A stretch of DNA of 64,000 nt, taken from Corynebacterium curieae. Lineage in GTDB: Bacteria > Actinomycetota > Actinomycetes > Mycobacteriales > Mycobacteriaceae. Made by a program: the position numbers and the translations under genes. The DNA is taken from the NCBI RefSeq assembly GCF_027570035.1, contig NZ_JAKMUU010000001.1:558001-622000 (forward strand). The letters are read 5' to 3'. Below the pieces are notes generated by a model that ran no database searches, had not been told where the DNA came from, and saw only the letters and a program-made list of their open reading frames with translations. The stretch's first letter is position 1. Each line of letters begins with the position of its first letter. Shown piece by piece: positions 35,501 through 44,922 of the stretch.

Positions 35501-35624
35501 GTTTGGTACTCCACCAATAGAGGAAACTAACTGCAAATAATACTAATTCACGGATTGCGGAACTTTATCTCAGAAACTTGAGTTATTTGAGTTATCGGCT
35601 CTAGGAAGACCTATGACTCTCACC

Positions 35625-36358
35625 CACCTCACCCCGATACTTCTCCAGCAGGGTCTCCAAGTCAGCGAACAGAGCCGGACCGTACTTCGGGTGGCGGAGG
35701 CCGAACTCGACACTGGCGGGAATGAAGCCGGCGGGATTACCGAGGGCATGGCGGATACCAACATGGACCACGACGTAGACGGGGGGTCTCGGAAATGAGG
35801 AGAGCGATGGCATCGGAAAGCTGCAGCTCCCCACCCTTGCCAGCAGTAATACGGCGCGGGGCACCAAAAGTCGCGCGGTCTAAAAGGCAGCGTCCCGTGT
35901 CCACCAAATTCGACTGCGCATCCTCAACCGCAGTCTTTTCCACCATGCCCACAACCTTCTTCACCCGATCAGCCTCGGTAGCCTCAACATCAAAGACGCC
36001 ATAATTCGACACCTGCGACGGCTCCATCTCCACCGCCAACAACACCGAACCGCCATGCTCCTGGCGCACCCGAATCATCTCACTCATGGCGACGGTCGGC
36101 TCGATAACGTCATCAGGAAGTATGACGGCAAAATAGTCCTCATCAGCATCCAACGCGGCCTCAGCCAGCCCCACAGCATGCTCCAACCCCAAAGGCTCAT
36201 CCTGAATCACCGCAACCGGATGAATAATCTCCGCAGCACGCTGCACCTTCGCCGCCTGCTCATCCTTCCCCCGAGCACGCAACAGCTCCGCCAAAGAATA
36301 CTCATCGAAGTGCCGCAGCACTACTTGCTTGCTTGGCGACGTCACAATCGCCAGCCTT
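35625..36358 (-). pseudogene. galU: galU 3' fragment with frameshift
   Basis: The fragment covers GalU from near residue 60 (TSPSKQVVLRHFDEYSL) to the end (LEKYRGEVGES). There is a frameshift around LLISE/PPVYVVVHVGIRHALGN, at about 35790. The N-terminal catalytic GMGTRFLP region is absent, and homology ends abruptly at 36358. It is much closer to the intact copy at 44923-45831 than the fragment at 21376 is. It is on the same strand. Confidence 0.85.
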
Positions 36359-36500
36359 CACGCCTACACAGCCGCAGCTTTTCCCATTGGTCACTGACCA
36401 CAAGGGAATAGATCCAGACCGCAACTAGTACGAAACCAGAACATTCCACCGCAGAGTTCGCACTCGCTTGTCCCCTGCCCACATCGCTAGTGGTCTGTTA

Positions 36501-38405
36501 TTACACAGGAAGATCATGGCGCAAGGTTCGCTCACCATTCAATTTTTGTTTGAAGAACTTCACCGCAGATACCCCCATTCGCGTAGCTCGCGACCATGAT
36601 TCCGATCCAGGCAAATTCTTTTGGAAGGTCTCCTCAAGATACACGGTGTCACCTGGACGTAGGTTGTCGATGGAGATGTTGATTGGTCCGCCGTATTCCG
36701 CGCCGTCTATCGCGAACATCGGTTTCCCGTTAACTACGACTGCTAGCTGCATGTAGTTCTTCGCGGCTGGGTTTGTGTACGGCTGATGGACTCGGAAACA
36801 AAGGGTTCCGCCCAGCTTCACGGCGTGCAAAAAGACGCGCATCCGGTTTCCTGCTTGCAATGTGTTCGGCGGCATTCTGAAAGACTTCTTGATTTCGACG
36901 TCGCAAAGATGATCGCCTTGAGGACTTACAACCTCGGCGGACAAAGCCGCACGACCGGAGCCGTTGTTGAGTTGTTCCCTCTTTAAGTCGCGCCACTCAG
37001 AGTAAAGGGTTTCCTGGGAATTAACAGGATAGCGGTTGAGCTCTGGGGCGTTCCTTTCAATTAAGTCGCGGACGACAAGACTGTTACGGACTTCCTGCTC
37101 GTCAAATGCCGCCATCAGGTCTCTTACTCGGCGGATACCCGCCGGGACCCACGTATCAAACGCTGCATCAAGTTCATTATGAATCTCTCCGAGCCATTTA
37201 CCGTGCCTGAATTCCCAATAGGTAAGCGCGCCACGTCCATACCCGTAAAGATTCGAGTCATAGCCCAATGCCTTCAGGCGTGAAGTAACATCCGCCGGAA
37301 AATCGCCCTGGCACTTCTCTACTAAAGCGCCAAAGGACAAGTTAGAATTGCCCGTTCGTGAAAGCTCGATGGCATTTCCGCGAATGTTGAGCCACGGCCC
37401 TTCGAAAACCTTTCGATACGAAGCCACTAGGCGGTTTCCATGGAAACCCATCGTATTGCTCTGGAGGAGCTCCTCTAATTGGTCATCCACATTTTCGAGT
37501 GCCTCCATGTCAAAATAAACATGATCCTTCAATTCGCACGAAGAGATCATCTGGCGCACAATCGACTCGTCATTTTCCATCGTGCGGCCAAAGAAAGACC
37601 CTCGCTGTGCTAGGCCTTCCTCTCGTTTTGCGAGGCCATATGTGTAGCCCACGATACGGTCCCAGTACGGCTTAGCCATTGCAAGCACAACCCTGCTATC
37701 GACTCCACCGCTGATGGAAAATGCAATACGCGAATAGCGGTCAAAGTACTGTGCTTGTGCTGCGCGCCAAACTCGCTCAATCTCTGCATACTTGGATTCC
37801 GAATCCCACTCATAGAAGGGATTAACTTCTCGCGGATAAAAGCGAACTGTTTCTTTCTCGCCCCAGTTCAGTTTGTGATTCGGGAGTAAATGCCGCACTG
37901 CCTTGTAGGGCGTCAGATCTGCTGCCCACTGATACTCGGCAACACGGGCATCCTCGAGCGAATTGTCAATCAACTCGTGCGGTAAAACTCTATTCAACAG
38001 TTGCAAGTGCGAAGCCGCAATCGGTTGGTCGGCTGAGTAGTACACCGTCCTGTTTCCGATTGCGTCATTGTAAATCCAGGTATTCCCATGGAGGTGTAAA
38101 ACGATGAGATAACGGCCGCACATATAGTCGAGCTCGTCTTCGAATAAGTCGATCGACTCTTGTGCCAGTTGCAAGAAACGACGCGCCGAGGGGTCATCTT
38201 TTCCGTTCTCCGAGCCCGAAGCCCAGTGCCCTCTAATGACCAAAAAATCTCCGCTTTCAGCAGAGGCTTGATCTTCATCCACAAAGCTATCGCTCCACCA
38301 CCAAAGGCCATTTGGCAATGCTCGCTTTTCAAAATGCGCAATAGAACCAAAGTCCTTGCTGGACAATACGAAACCACTGGCAAACGGAACGTTTTTCTGA
38401 GTCAT
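36501..38405 (-). CDS. Asparagine-synthetase-like amidotransferase
   Basis: A 634-residue protein resembling AsnB. The N-terminal region (residues 1-200) has the glutamine-amidotransferase-like fold but lacks the N-terminal catalytic Cys2; after Met comes Thr. The ATP-pyrophosphatase loop SGGVDS is at residues 232-237. An additional C-terminal beta-rich domain (FRVHQPYTNPAAKNYMQLAV onward) is not part of AsnB. Asn-synthetase-like proteins in glycan loci amidate sugar acids or attached amino acids. The start at 38405 replaces a longer frame. It neighbours the TupA-like ligase, supporting peptide or amide decoration of a polymer. Confidence 0.8.
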   Translation of the reverse strand: MTQKNVPFASGFVLSSKDFGSIAHFEKRALPNGLWWWSDSFVDEDQASAESGDFLVIRGHWASGSENGKDDPSARRFLQLAQESIDLFEDELDYMCGRYLIVLHLHGNTWIYNDAIGNRTVYYSADQPIAASHLQLLNRVLPHELIDNSLEDARVAEYQWAADLTPYKAVRHLLPNHKLNWGEKETVRFYPREVNPFYEWDSESKYAEIERVWRAAQAQYFDRYSRIAFSISGGVDSRVVLAMAKPYWDRIVGYTYGLAKREEGLAQRGSFFGRTMENDESIVRQMISSCELKDHVYFDMEALENVDDQLEELLQSNTMGFHGNRLVASYRKVFEGPWLNIRGNAIELSRTGNSNLSFGALVEKCQGDFPADVTSRLKALGYDSNLYGYGRGALTYWEFRHGKWLGEIHNELDAAFDTWVPAGIRRVRDLMAAFDEQEVRNSLVVRDLIERNAPELNRYPVNSQETLYSEWRDLKREQLNNGSGRAALSAEVVSPQGDHLCDVEIKKSFRMPPNTLQAGNRMRVFLHAVKLGGTLCFRVHQPYTNPAAKNYMQLAVVVNGKPMFAIDGAEYGGPINISIDNLRPGDTVYLEETFQKNLPGSESWSRATRMGVSAVKFFKQKLNGERTLRHDLPV

Positions 38406-39380
38406 GCACGTAAGCTTAGCTTGAAGGTCATTTCGGTTGCTGCATGTCCCATAAGCCATATACACGACTGAGCGAAGAGAACTGGAACCTTAGAATCGCC
38501 GAGGGCTATTACGATCCTGCGGCAGCATCCCTGAATATTCGTCAGAGATCCCCCAAACAATCTATTTTTTGAGATCAGGAAGCCAACAAATATCCCGGCA
38601 AAGTCGTCTTCATCATTTTCCAACAGTGATTCGGTCGAAGCCAACGCTACAATTTTGGGAACCTAAACACGCCCTTTGCCCAAAACCCTATTGCACTCTA
38701 ATTGTATTTAACTAGTTGTAGAGCCGGATCATAAATTTGCAATTATGTTCGACGCATCATATACAATATTCGCTCTTTGCATGAGTGGAATATCACAATT
38801 GAAATTCTCACAACACCCCAGTAGCAGGCAATTCTGTTTCGAGTTTTGCCCATTACCACTGCCAAAAGGAATCTACCCCTTTAGGTTGGATAGTTTTCGA
38901 GAACTAATGCCTGTGGCTTCAAATGGGAAACTCGGTACTTTTTGCGACACCAATCGACCCCTGCAGAGAATGGAACCTGTCGGCCTATCTTCCTCGTGAC
39001 AGAGATCTTCATCCGCCACGAAGCGGACGTCGCCCCAAGGGAATGAGAGGCCGATCGCTTCGTGAAACTACCGCTTCCGACCCGTTCCTAATGTAATGAG
39101 CGGATCGGCTCAAAACTTGCAAGGGCCCGCAAGGTGGGAGCCAAAGTACTATCAGACTTTAGATTCCATACTTCACATCCTATTAATCTCCACAGTTAAA
39201 CGAACTCTTGCCAAGGCCAATAGCTGAAAATCGAATAAATGCGAAGATACGAGAGTCCCACAAAGCAATAGTTAAATTGACTTCAATGAATTTGAATCTA
39301 TCGTGTTACTCAGGTCACCTACGACGACAAGCTAAGCTTTCGCCCATTCAAACAAAAATACAAGTCATCAACATTTTGAG
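38406..39380. other. Long AT-rich intergenic region
   Basis: Roughly 970 bp between the divergent amidotransferase and ATP-grasp genes. Frames of 80 codons occur on both strands, but they have no ribosome site, no recognisable domain and rare codons. I see no supportable gene. It probably holds divergent promoters and scar sequence. Confidence 0.5.
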
Positions 39381-39384
39381 ACGG

Positions 39385-39390
39385 TAGTAT
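39385..39390 (+). promoter_or_regulatory. -10 hexamer TAGTAT before the ATP-grasp gene
   Basis: TAGTAT lies about 26 nt before the ATG at 39416, and GGAAGGAG (39401-39408) is a strong ribosome site. Confidence 0.45.
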
Positions 39391-39415
39391 AAATTTAAAC
39401 GGAAGGAGAAAATAC

Positions 39416-40225
39416 ATGACTAGATGGACCGACTTTATTAAGGCTCGAAATAGCGGAGAGGAGCCCGGTGCACCTTGGTGGGTAAACGATAAAGTTAAAT
39501 TACACAAGTGGGCCAAGTCCAATGAGTTCCCTATGCCGAAAATCCTCCGCTCATGGGCTACCCCAGAAGAATTGGAGCTCACCGATTTACCTAAACGTTT
39601 CGTACTAAAACCTTCCGTTATGTTCTCAACTTGGGGAGTGATGCTTCTTGAGCAGTTGCCAGATGGAAATTATTGGGAGTCTCTACGGGAACGCCGATTG
39701 ACAACCGAGCAGATCCTATCCGAGCAACAGCGTGCTTACGAACGCTGTAAATACAAAGGTGCGTACAGGCTAATAGTTGAAGAACGAGTAGATTCTCCAG
39801 ACAAAGAGCAAGCAATCCCACTCGATTACAAGGTCTATTCCTTCTACGGCCAAACTTATCTCGTGCACCAGATCAACCGCAACCATTCTCCAATCAGGAT
39901 GAATTTTTTTGATGGGAAGTTTAATCCACTTGACCTCGAAAATAGCATTATAAGCGATTGGAACACCCGCGACTTGGACGCACTAGTTCGTCCCAGCGAT
40001 TGGCAGCAGCTACTTCAAATCGCAAGAAATGTAACGCTAAAATTAGAAACTCCATTTATGAGTGTCGACATGTTTGTCTCCTCGGACGGCCCCGTTATAG
40101 GTGAACTTACTCCGTCACCAGGTGACGCCTTCTATGGAAACAACTTTCGACTCAGTGAACAATTCGACCTCTTTTTAGGTGAACAATGGACGGCCGCAAC
40201 CGAGCGTATTGCAAACGCCAATTAA
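39416..40225 (+). CDS. TupA-like ATP-grasp ligase
   Basis: A 269-residue ATP-grasp protein of the TupA-like group, named for teichuronopeptide synthesis in alkaliphilic Bacillus. Features include KRFVLKPSVMFSTWGVMLLE (nucleotide-binding region), LIVEERVDSPDKEQ, LDYKVYSFYGQTYLV and the C-terminal metal/ATP site VIGELTPSPGDAFYGNN. Such enzymes join amino acids to carboxyls on surface polymers. The next gene is a glycosyltransferase and the divergent neighbour an Asn-synthetase-like protein, supporting an amino-acid-decorated glycan. The region is AT-rich. Confidence 0.85.
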   Translation: MTRWTDFIKARNSGEEPGAPWWVNDKVKLHKWAKSNEFPMPKILRSWATPEELELTDLPKRFVLKPSVMFSTWGVMLLEQLPDGNYWESLRERRLTTEQILSEQQRAYERCKYKGAYRLIVEERVDSPDKEQAIPLDYKVYSFYGQTYLVHQINRNHSPIRMNFFDGKFNPLDLENSIISDWNTRDLDALVRPSDWQQLLQIARNVTLKLETPFMSVDMFVSSDGPVIGELTPSPGDAFYGNNFRLSEQFDLFLGEQWTAATERIANAN

Positions 40226-40388
40226 ACCAGCTCATGAACTGGAGATTTACGCAATCCTCAGTTGAGGTTCGCGGTCCCACTTCTCTACAAAAGAGGTAGA
40301 GTTCTGAATACCAGAATGCGGACCAGTTAAATCGTTCCGAGTCACTGTAGTTATATACCACGGCATTCTTTATTTCTTTGAAGGATTT

Positions 40389-41621
40389 ATGCTTTATACT
40401 CCAAGGGGCGTCACGCTTGCGGAAAGTGCACACATAAAACGCTACCCCCCTCGCGCTCCCCAAGACCGTCAGCCAGACTATTTAGAGAAGTTTGACTTTC
40501 ATACTGTTTTCTCGGACGTTTTCGTACGAAACGGACGCTTATGGATGATAGGCCCTCATTTCGAAAATCTCGAGGCAGAGTTAAAAGATTCGACTTTCAG
40601 ATGGAACTGGGACGACATTTCACAGAGCGTTGTTTTCGAGAACTTCAACCGAATGTCTAGGGCTTCTGCGAACGTGCCGAATTCCCCGGGAGTACTTCAA
40701 ATCGAAGGCCCCTTAGGAGAGTGGACACTGAGTGTCGGGCTCGTTCAGAATGAACTATTCTCCGAGGCAAATCTGTTAGTGACCCAACAACAAGACAATC
40801 GATTAGAATGGATCGCTTATTGGGCTTTCTATAATGCACGCGTTCATCACATCGATTCTGTAGTGATCTACGACAACAATAGCTCTTTATATTCCCCAGA
40901 GAGAATCGATCAAATCCTTTCAATGATTCCTGGAATAAAGAATCACGTCGTGGTACGTTGGGATACTCCATTTGGCCCATTGGGCGGTCCAAGCAATTGT
41001 TGGGATTCGGACTACGGACAACACGTTGCTTGGGAACACTCACGACGACTTTTTGGCGAAAAGGCCGACACCGCCCTGATGATAGACGTGGACGAACTTC
41101 CAATTCACGGAGATGGATTAGCTTTAACTCAAGTACTCGTTGATTCGGAACAAGCATCTCTCCACTTTGGCAGAATTCCTATTTTGCAGTACCCAAATAG
41201 AGCTGAAGCCCAGAAGAGTAATACACGCGTCCATTCTAATTACTCACTAGGGGAAGCCAAAGGGGCTTGGCTTTCCACCAAGTATATTTATGCCCCACAT
41301 CGGATAAAGGATTCAGACCAATTAACGCCACACTTGTTACTCGGCCAGAATACCGCCCCTACTGACGAATCCAAACTATTCGCCGGTCACTTCGACGCGA
41401 TTAGGATTCCATGGCGGACAGGGAGCAAAGCACCAACCCCTGAGATCCCAAATCGTTCCGCGATTAGGCGAGCCTACAAGGAGATACAAACCTTCAACAC
41501 CATTTTTGATTGGCTCGAACCAGAGTGGAATGAGTTACTTCAGCGCATTCAACCGATAGTAAACACCCAAATGTCCCCCTGTGAGTCTGATTTTCTAATT
41601 CGACCTCAGACCAAAATCTGA
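40389..41621 (+). CDS. Glycosyltransferase, GT92/GT2-like
   Basis: A 410-residue putative glycosyltransferase. An N-terminal region of about 110 residues precedes a GT-A-like core with NRLEWIAYWAFYNARVHHI, SVVIYDNNS and the DxD-type ALMIDVDELPI, then GHFDAIRIPWRTG with the conserved His. The pattern resembles the DUF23/GT92 group. The acceptor is unknown. It lies 163 bp after the ATP-grasp gene and is probably co-transcribed. The 3' end lies about 400 bp before the ISL3 element. Confidence 0.75.
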   Translation: MLYTPRGVTLAESAHIKRYPPRAPQDRQPDYLEKFDFHTVFSDVFVRNGRLWMIGPHFENLEAELKDSTFRWNWDDISQSVVFENFNRMSRASANVPNSPGVLQIEGPLGEWTLSVGLVQNELFSEANLLVTQQQDNRLEWIAYWAFYNARVHHIDSVVIYDNNSSLYSPERIDQILSMIPGIKNHVVVRWDTPFGPLGGPSNCWDSDYGQHVAWEHSRRLFGEKADTALMIDVDELPIHGDGLALTQVLVDSEQASLHFGRIPILQYPNRAEAQKSNTRVHSNYSLGEAKGAWLSTKYIYAPHRIKDSDQLTPHLLLGQNTAPTDESKLFAGHFDAIRIPWRTGSKAPTPEIPNRSAIRRAYKEIQTFNTIFDWLEPEWNELLQRIQPIVNTQMSPCESDFLIRPQTKI

Positions 41622-42018
41622 TACTTTGCCTATCTAGCATCAGCCGGTCTTCGTCACTAACCCCGTGAAATTGTTTACCGTATTGATACGGTATTTTGTC
41701 TTACTTGCCGCAAAACCATTCATACCTAGTGCTACTCATTGTGAAATGAAGGTTCCCATCTCGTTGTCCCGAGAGACAAGTAGAATTCTCGATGTTGCGA
41801 ATGCAGCCTTCTTCGCCCGCTCTGCACAACCACCCTTTTCGGTAATTCCTAGCTGCTGGTTCCCAAAAGCTCACTGAAGATTGTTTCCGTTTTCCAAATC
41901 ATCGATAGCTAGACCGTTAAAGCCTCGTACCAAGTCCTAAAGGATTTGTGCACCACAGCACCCTATTCAACGCCCTCCTTACCCACGTGGAGGCTTGACC
42001 GACTAAACAAACTTTGCT
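41622..42018. other. Intergenic region left of the insertion sequence
   Basis: About 400 bp without a supportable gene. One minus-strand stretch reads AERAKKAAFATSRILLV, which vaguely recalls the ProA N-terminus, but it is too short and lacks a start. Confidence 0.4.
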
Positions 42019-43430
42019 GGCTCTTCCGGTTTCGGGGTGCGTAGCGGGGTGAAGTAGAACACGACGGGTTCAGCGGGTCACCACAACATGTAGGGGTCCC
42101 TGATGTGAAGATGAAAGTTCCTACACAACCATCTAAACCCACCAGGGACCCGTACTGTGAAGCCTACTGGAAACCTCGTCGCCGACACTATCTGCCGTAC
42201 CGCGGAAATCGGGCTTGCCATCACCGGTGCCGCTGATGCCGGACCGCTGACCATCATTGAGGCCACGCCAGTAGCCGTTATCGGCGTGTGCCCGGACTGC
42301 GGACAGCCAGGAAAGCTGCGCGACCACACCACCCGTCGACTCGTTGATCTTCCTGTCGTCGGATTCCCCACTAGGCTGCACGTAAAAGTCCCTAGATTCC
42401 GGTGCACAGCCACCTCATGTAAGAGAAAGATCTTCCAAGAATCTTTAACCTGCGCGGATGACGGCGCCAAGCTCACTGACCGGGTCACCCGTTGGATCTT
42501 GCAACGCCTTGCTATTGACCGGTTGAGTGTGTCAGCTACCGCCAAAGCACTCGGTGTGGGCTGGGACCTGGTCAATAAAGTCGCACTGGATGCCTGCCGC
42601 CAGCTTGTCTACGGCGACCCCTGCCACCTAGACGGGGTTCGCGTCCTCGGAGTCGATGAACATGTATGGAAACACACCAGAAAACCAGGCCAGGCATCAA
42701 ACCTGGTGACCATACTCGTTGACCTCACCCCGCTGGTGGACGGGCGTGGGCCTGCACGTTTGTTAGACATGCGACCGGGCAGGTCCGCAGACGTGCTCAG
42801 CGGGTGGCTTAAGGAACGCGACCCCAGCTTCCTGGAGCAGATACAGGTGGTGATAATGGATGGGTTCACCGGATATGCCACCGCAGTCGAGGAGCAACTA
42901 CCACAGGCGGACAAAGACTCCAACGCGAGACCACTGGGCGCCGCGGACGCAAAGATAACCCGCTGTACAAGCACCGGTGCACCCTGTTGACCAGGACGAA
43001 CTATCTCACCGAGCGGCAAAAGCAACGCTTAGAAATGTTGTGGGCCACCGATAACGACTACGTGGCCCTAGAAGTAACGTGGTTGCTCTACCAAGACATG
43101 ATCGCAGCGTACGCGCATCCGAAGAAATCGGAAGGCAAAAAGCTCATGGAACGCATCATCCACACCCTGCGTAAAGGATTACCAAAAGGCTTAGAAGAGC
43201 TCGCTCAACTGGGACGCACCCTGTGGCGTCGACGCAAAGATGTGCTCGCCTACTTTGATATCGGTGCCTCAAACGGCCCCGTCGAGGCAATCAACGGCAG
43301 ACTCGAACACCTACGTGGCATCGCCCTAGGATTCAAAAACCTCAACCACTACATCTTGCGGTGCCTGATCCACTCCGGACAACTACAGGACAAAATCAAC
43401 GCACTCTAAAACCGGAAGGGCCACTTTGCT
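42011..43430 (+). mobile_element. ISL3-family insertion sequence with 8-bp target duplication
   Basis: The element spans 42019-43422. Terminal inverted repeats are GGCTCTTCCGGTTT (42019-42032) and AAACCGGAAGGGCC (43409-43422), with one mismatch. The 8-bp target duplication ACTTTGCT is at 42011-42018 and 43423-43430. It is about 1.4 kb, usual for ISL3 elements such as those of corynebacteria. The transposase inside is internally deleted, so it cannot move by itself. Confidence 0.93.
42157..43409 (+). pseudogene. ISL3 transposase with internal deletion
   Basis: Frame 1 (GTG at 42157 to TGA at 42990) contains the zinc-ribbon CPDCGQPGKLRDHT, GVDEHVWKHTR and VVIMDGFTGYATAVEEQLPQ. Then the frame changes, and QRETTGRRGRKDNPLYKH and LLTRTNYLTERQKQRLEMLW read on to EAINGRLEHLRGIALG and the stop at 43409. 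The segment that normally follows LPQA, with the second catalytic Asp of the DDE triad (DPFHVV region), is missing, so about 60 nt are deleted and the frame is shifted. It is dead. Confidence 0.9.
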
Positions 43431-43540
43431 TCACATCACCCGACAATGCCTCTGCACAGGACAAAAGCTATTCATGGAGTAGTTATTTCCCTAGTCTGTA
43501 CCAACGTCGTAGATGGGTAAGGCTTATTTTCCTAGCGTAT

Positions 43541-44815
43541 TTAGGCCTCGATCTGAAAAGAGTCAAACTTGCAGTATAAATGCACAGAGTCTTTACGGTT
43601 CTCGCCAAGCCCCTCCTGTCTCCACTGCCGGACGACTATATGGACTCCTGTTGCCGCCTCTGGTATTCGAAAAGAGTCATAAGTTGTCCATGCACGCCCC
43701 GGTGCCTCTTGTGAATAGAAGAATGCACAATGCAGCCCCGCAGACCAACTCAGTCCTAGCTTTCTCGCAATCGCTTTCTCTATTTCAACCCCATCAAAGT
43801 GAACTTCAATTGCATAGGCTTTAGCTAGTAAGTGTACGGGCGACTTTATCCCCACGGTACACACACGAATGGACGGAGAAAGGTTATATTTCTTCTCCAA
43901 AAGAACTGGATATCGCCTGTTCAGGGCTTCCGAGGAGCGAAAAGACGAACCACTGACTTTAACCTCGTTATTCACGCCGCTCGATTTGATTTCTATACAG
44001 GACAGATTGGTCCGCAATTCACTAGCTGATCTCGATGCAATCGTGGTTTCCAGGATCTGTATCAGCGATTCTTTAGTCGGAGCAACGTGCCCTGGCCCCA
44101 AGTCCGGCAGCAGTTCAATTAGTTTGTCCGGATTCCCACACGTAGATTTAAAGGTCGTAAAATGCTCGATGAAATGATGAGAATCTCCCTCGTTCTGAAC
44201 ATAGACAACCGACGTATCGTTGCCCTCGGCATAATCGCGCGCCACGTTGCCTTCAAATGGAAGGCATTCGCTTCCATCTTCAGTTTTCCAAGCTTTACGC
44301 AGGTAGTAAGGGAAATACTTGTACCGGGCTATATCCACCTGAGGGTTTACCGCCACAGCAACTGCCCCGTCAAGACGTGCAGCGTACTTAAGCGCAGCCC
44401 ATCCGCCAGCAGAAGCGCCAAAGAATATAGGGCGAGTACCTTGTGATACGACTCGGAAAACTTCCGTTAGTGTCTCAATCAAGTCCGGTTGTTCCAGACT
44501 TCCCGCATACCATCCCAGACTAAGCGTTCGGTCAAGAATCATGGAAGGATCCGATACTAGAAGGACGTTTGCGTCGAGGGCCGAGGTCACCCCGCGACCG
44601 GTCCAGAATGGAACTTCTCGAACCTTCGAGGACGCAGCGCTAAAACAAATTACTGTGTTTTCAGCCTGTCTGTTGGTCCAGTGAAGGTGAATAGGAAGCT
44701 TATCTTCAATCGATATTGCACTGCTGGACTTGGAATCCCAGTGTCGCCGAAACTCTTCTACCGACGAGAACTCTTTAAAGCTCAGGTTTTTGACCGCTCG
44801 GCGAGGCATACGCAC
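43541..44815 (-). CDS. Alpha/beta-hydrolase-like protein with C-terminal shared beta domain
   Basis: A 424-residue protein. An N-terminal segment (residues 10-60) precedes an alpha/beta-hydrolase region: VLLVSDPSMILDRTLSLGWY, nucleophile elbow FFGASAGGWAALKYAA near residue 150, and GPGHVAP as a base candidate. A C-terminal domain of about 110 residues (LLEKKYNLSP, AYAIEVHFDG, LSWSAGLHCAFFY, HIVVRQWRQ) recurs in the proteins encoded at 50014 and 56009. It may be an O-acyl-modifying or esterase-type enzyme of the surface glycan. It lies between the IS element and galU. Confidence 0.65.
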   Translation of the reverse strand: MRMPRRAVKNLSFKEFSSVEEFRRHWDSKSSSAISIEDKLPIHLHWTNRQAENTVICFSAASSKVREVPFWTGRGVTSALDANVLLVSDPSMILDRTLSLGWYAGSLEQPDLIETLTEVFRVVSQGTRPIFFGASAGGWAALKYAARLDGAVAVAVNPQVDIARYKYFPYYLRKAWKTEDGSECLPFEGNVARDYAEGNDTSVVYVQNEGDSHHFIEHFTTFKSTCGNPDKLIELLPDLGPGHVAPTKESLIQILETTIASRSASELRTNLSCIEIKSSGVNNEVKVSGSSFRSSEALNRRYPVLLEKKYNLSPSIRVCTVGIKSPVHLLAKAYAIEVHFDGVEIEKAIARKLGLSWSAGLHCAFFYSQEAPGRAWTTYDSFRIPEAATGVHIVVRQWRQEGLGENRKDSVHLYCKFDSFQIEA

Positions 44816-44922
44816 GTCATTCCTTCTGCGCTGTTCAGCGCTTTTCCACCATTAAATCTCGAGACCAACTTTGCTTTACCCGCGAAATTCTAAACAGAAA
44901 TCCACCTGGCATCAGCAAAATT

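Noticed and set aside
38402..38999. Two 80-codon frames in the long intergenic region
   Set aside because: No ribosome site, no domain, unusual composition and no support from context.
41741..41880. Possible proA fragment on the minus strand
   Set aside because: Only about 20 residues (AERAKKAAFATSRILLV region) resemble ProA, with stops around; too weak to claim.
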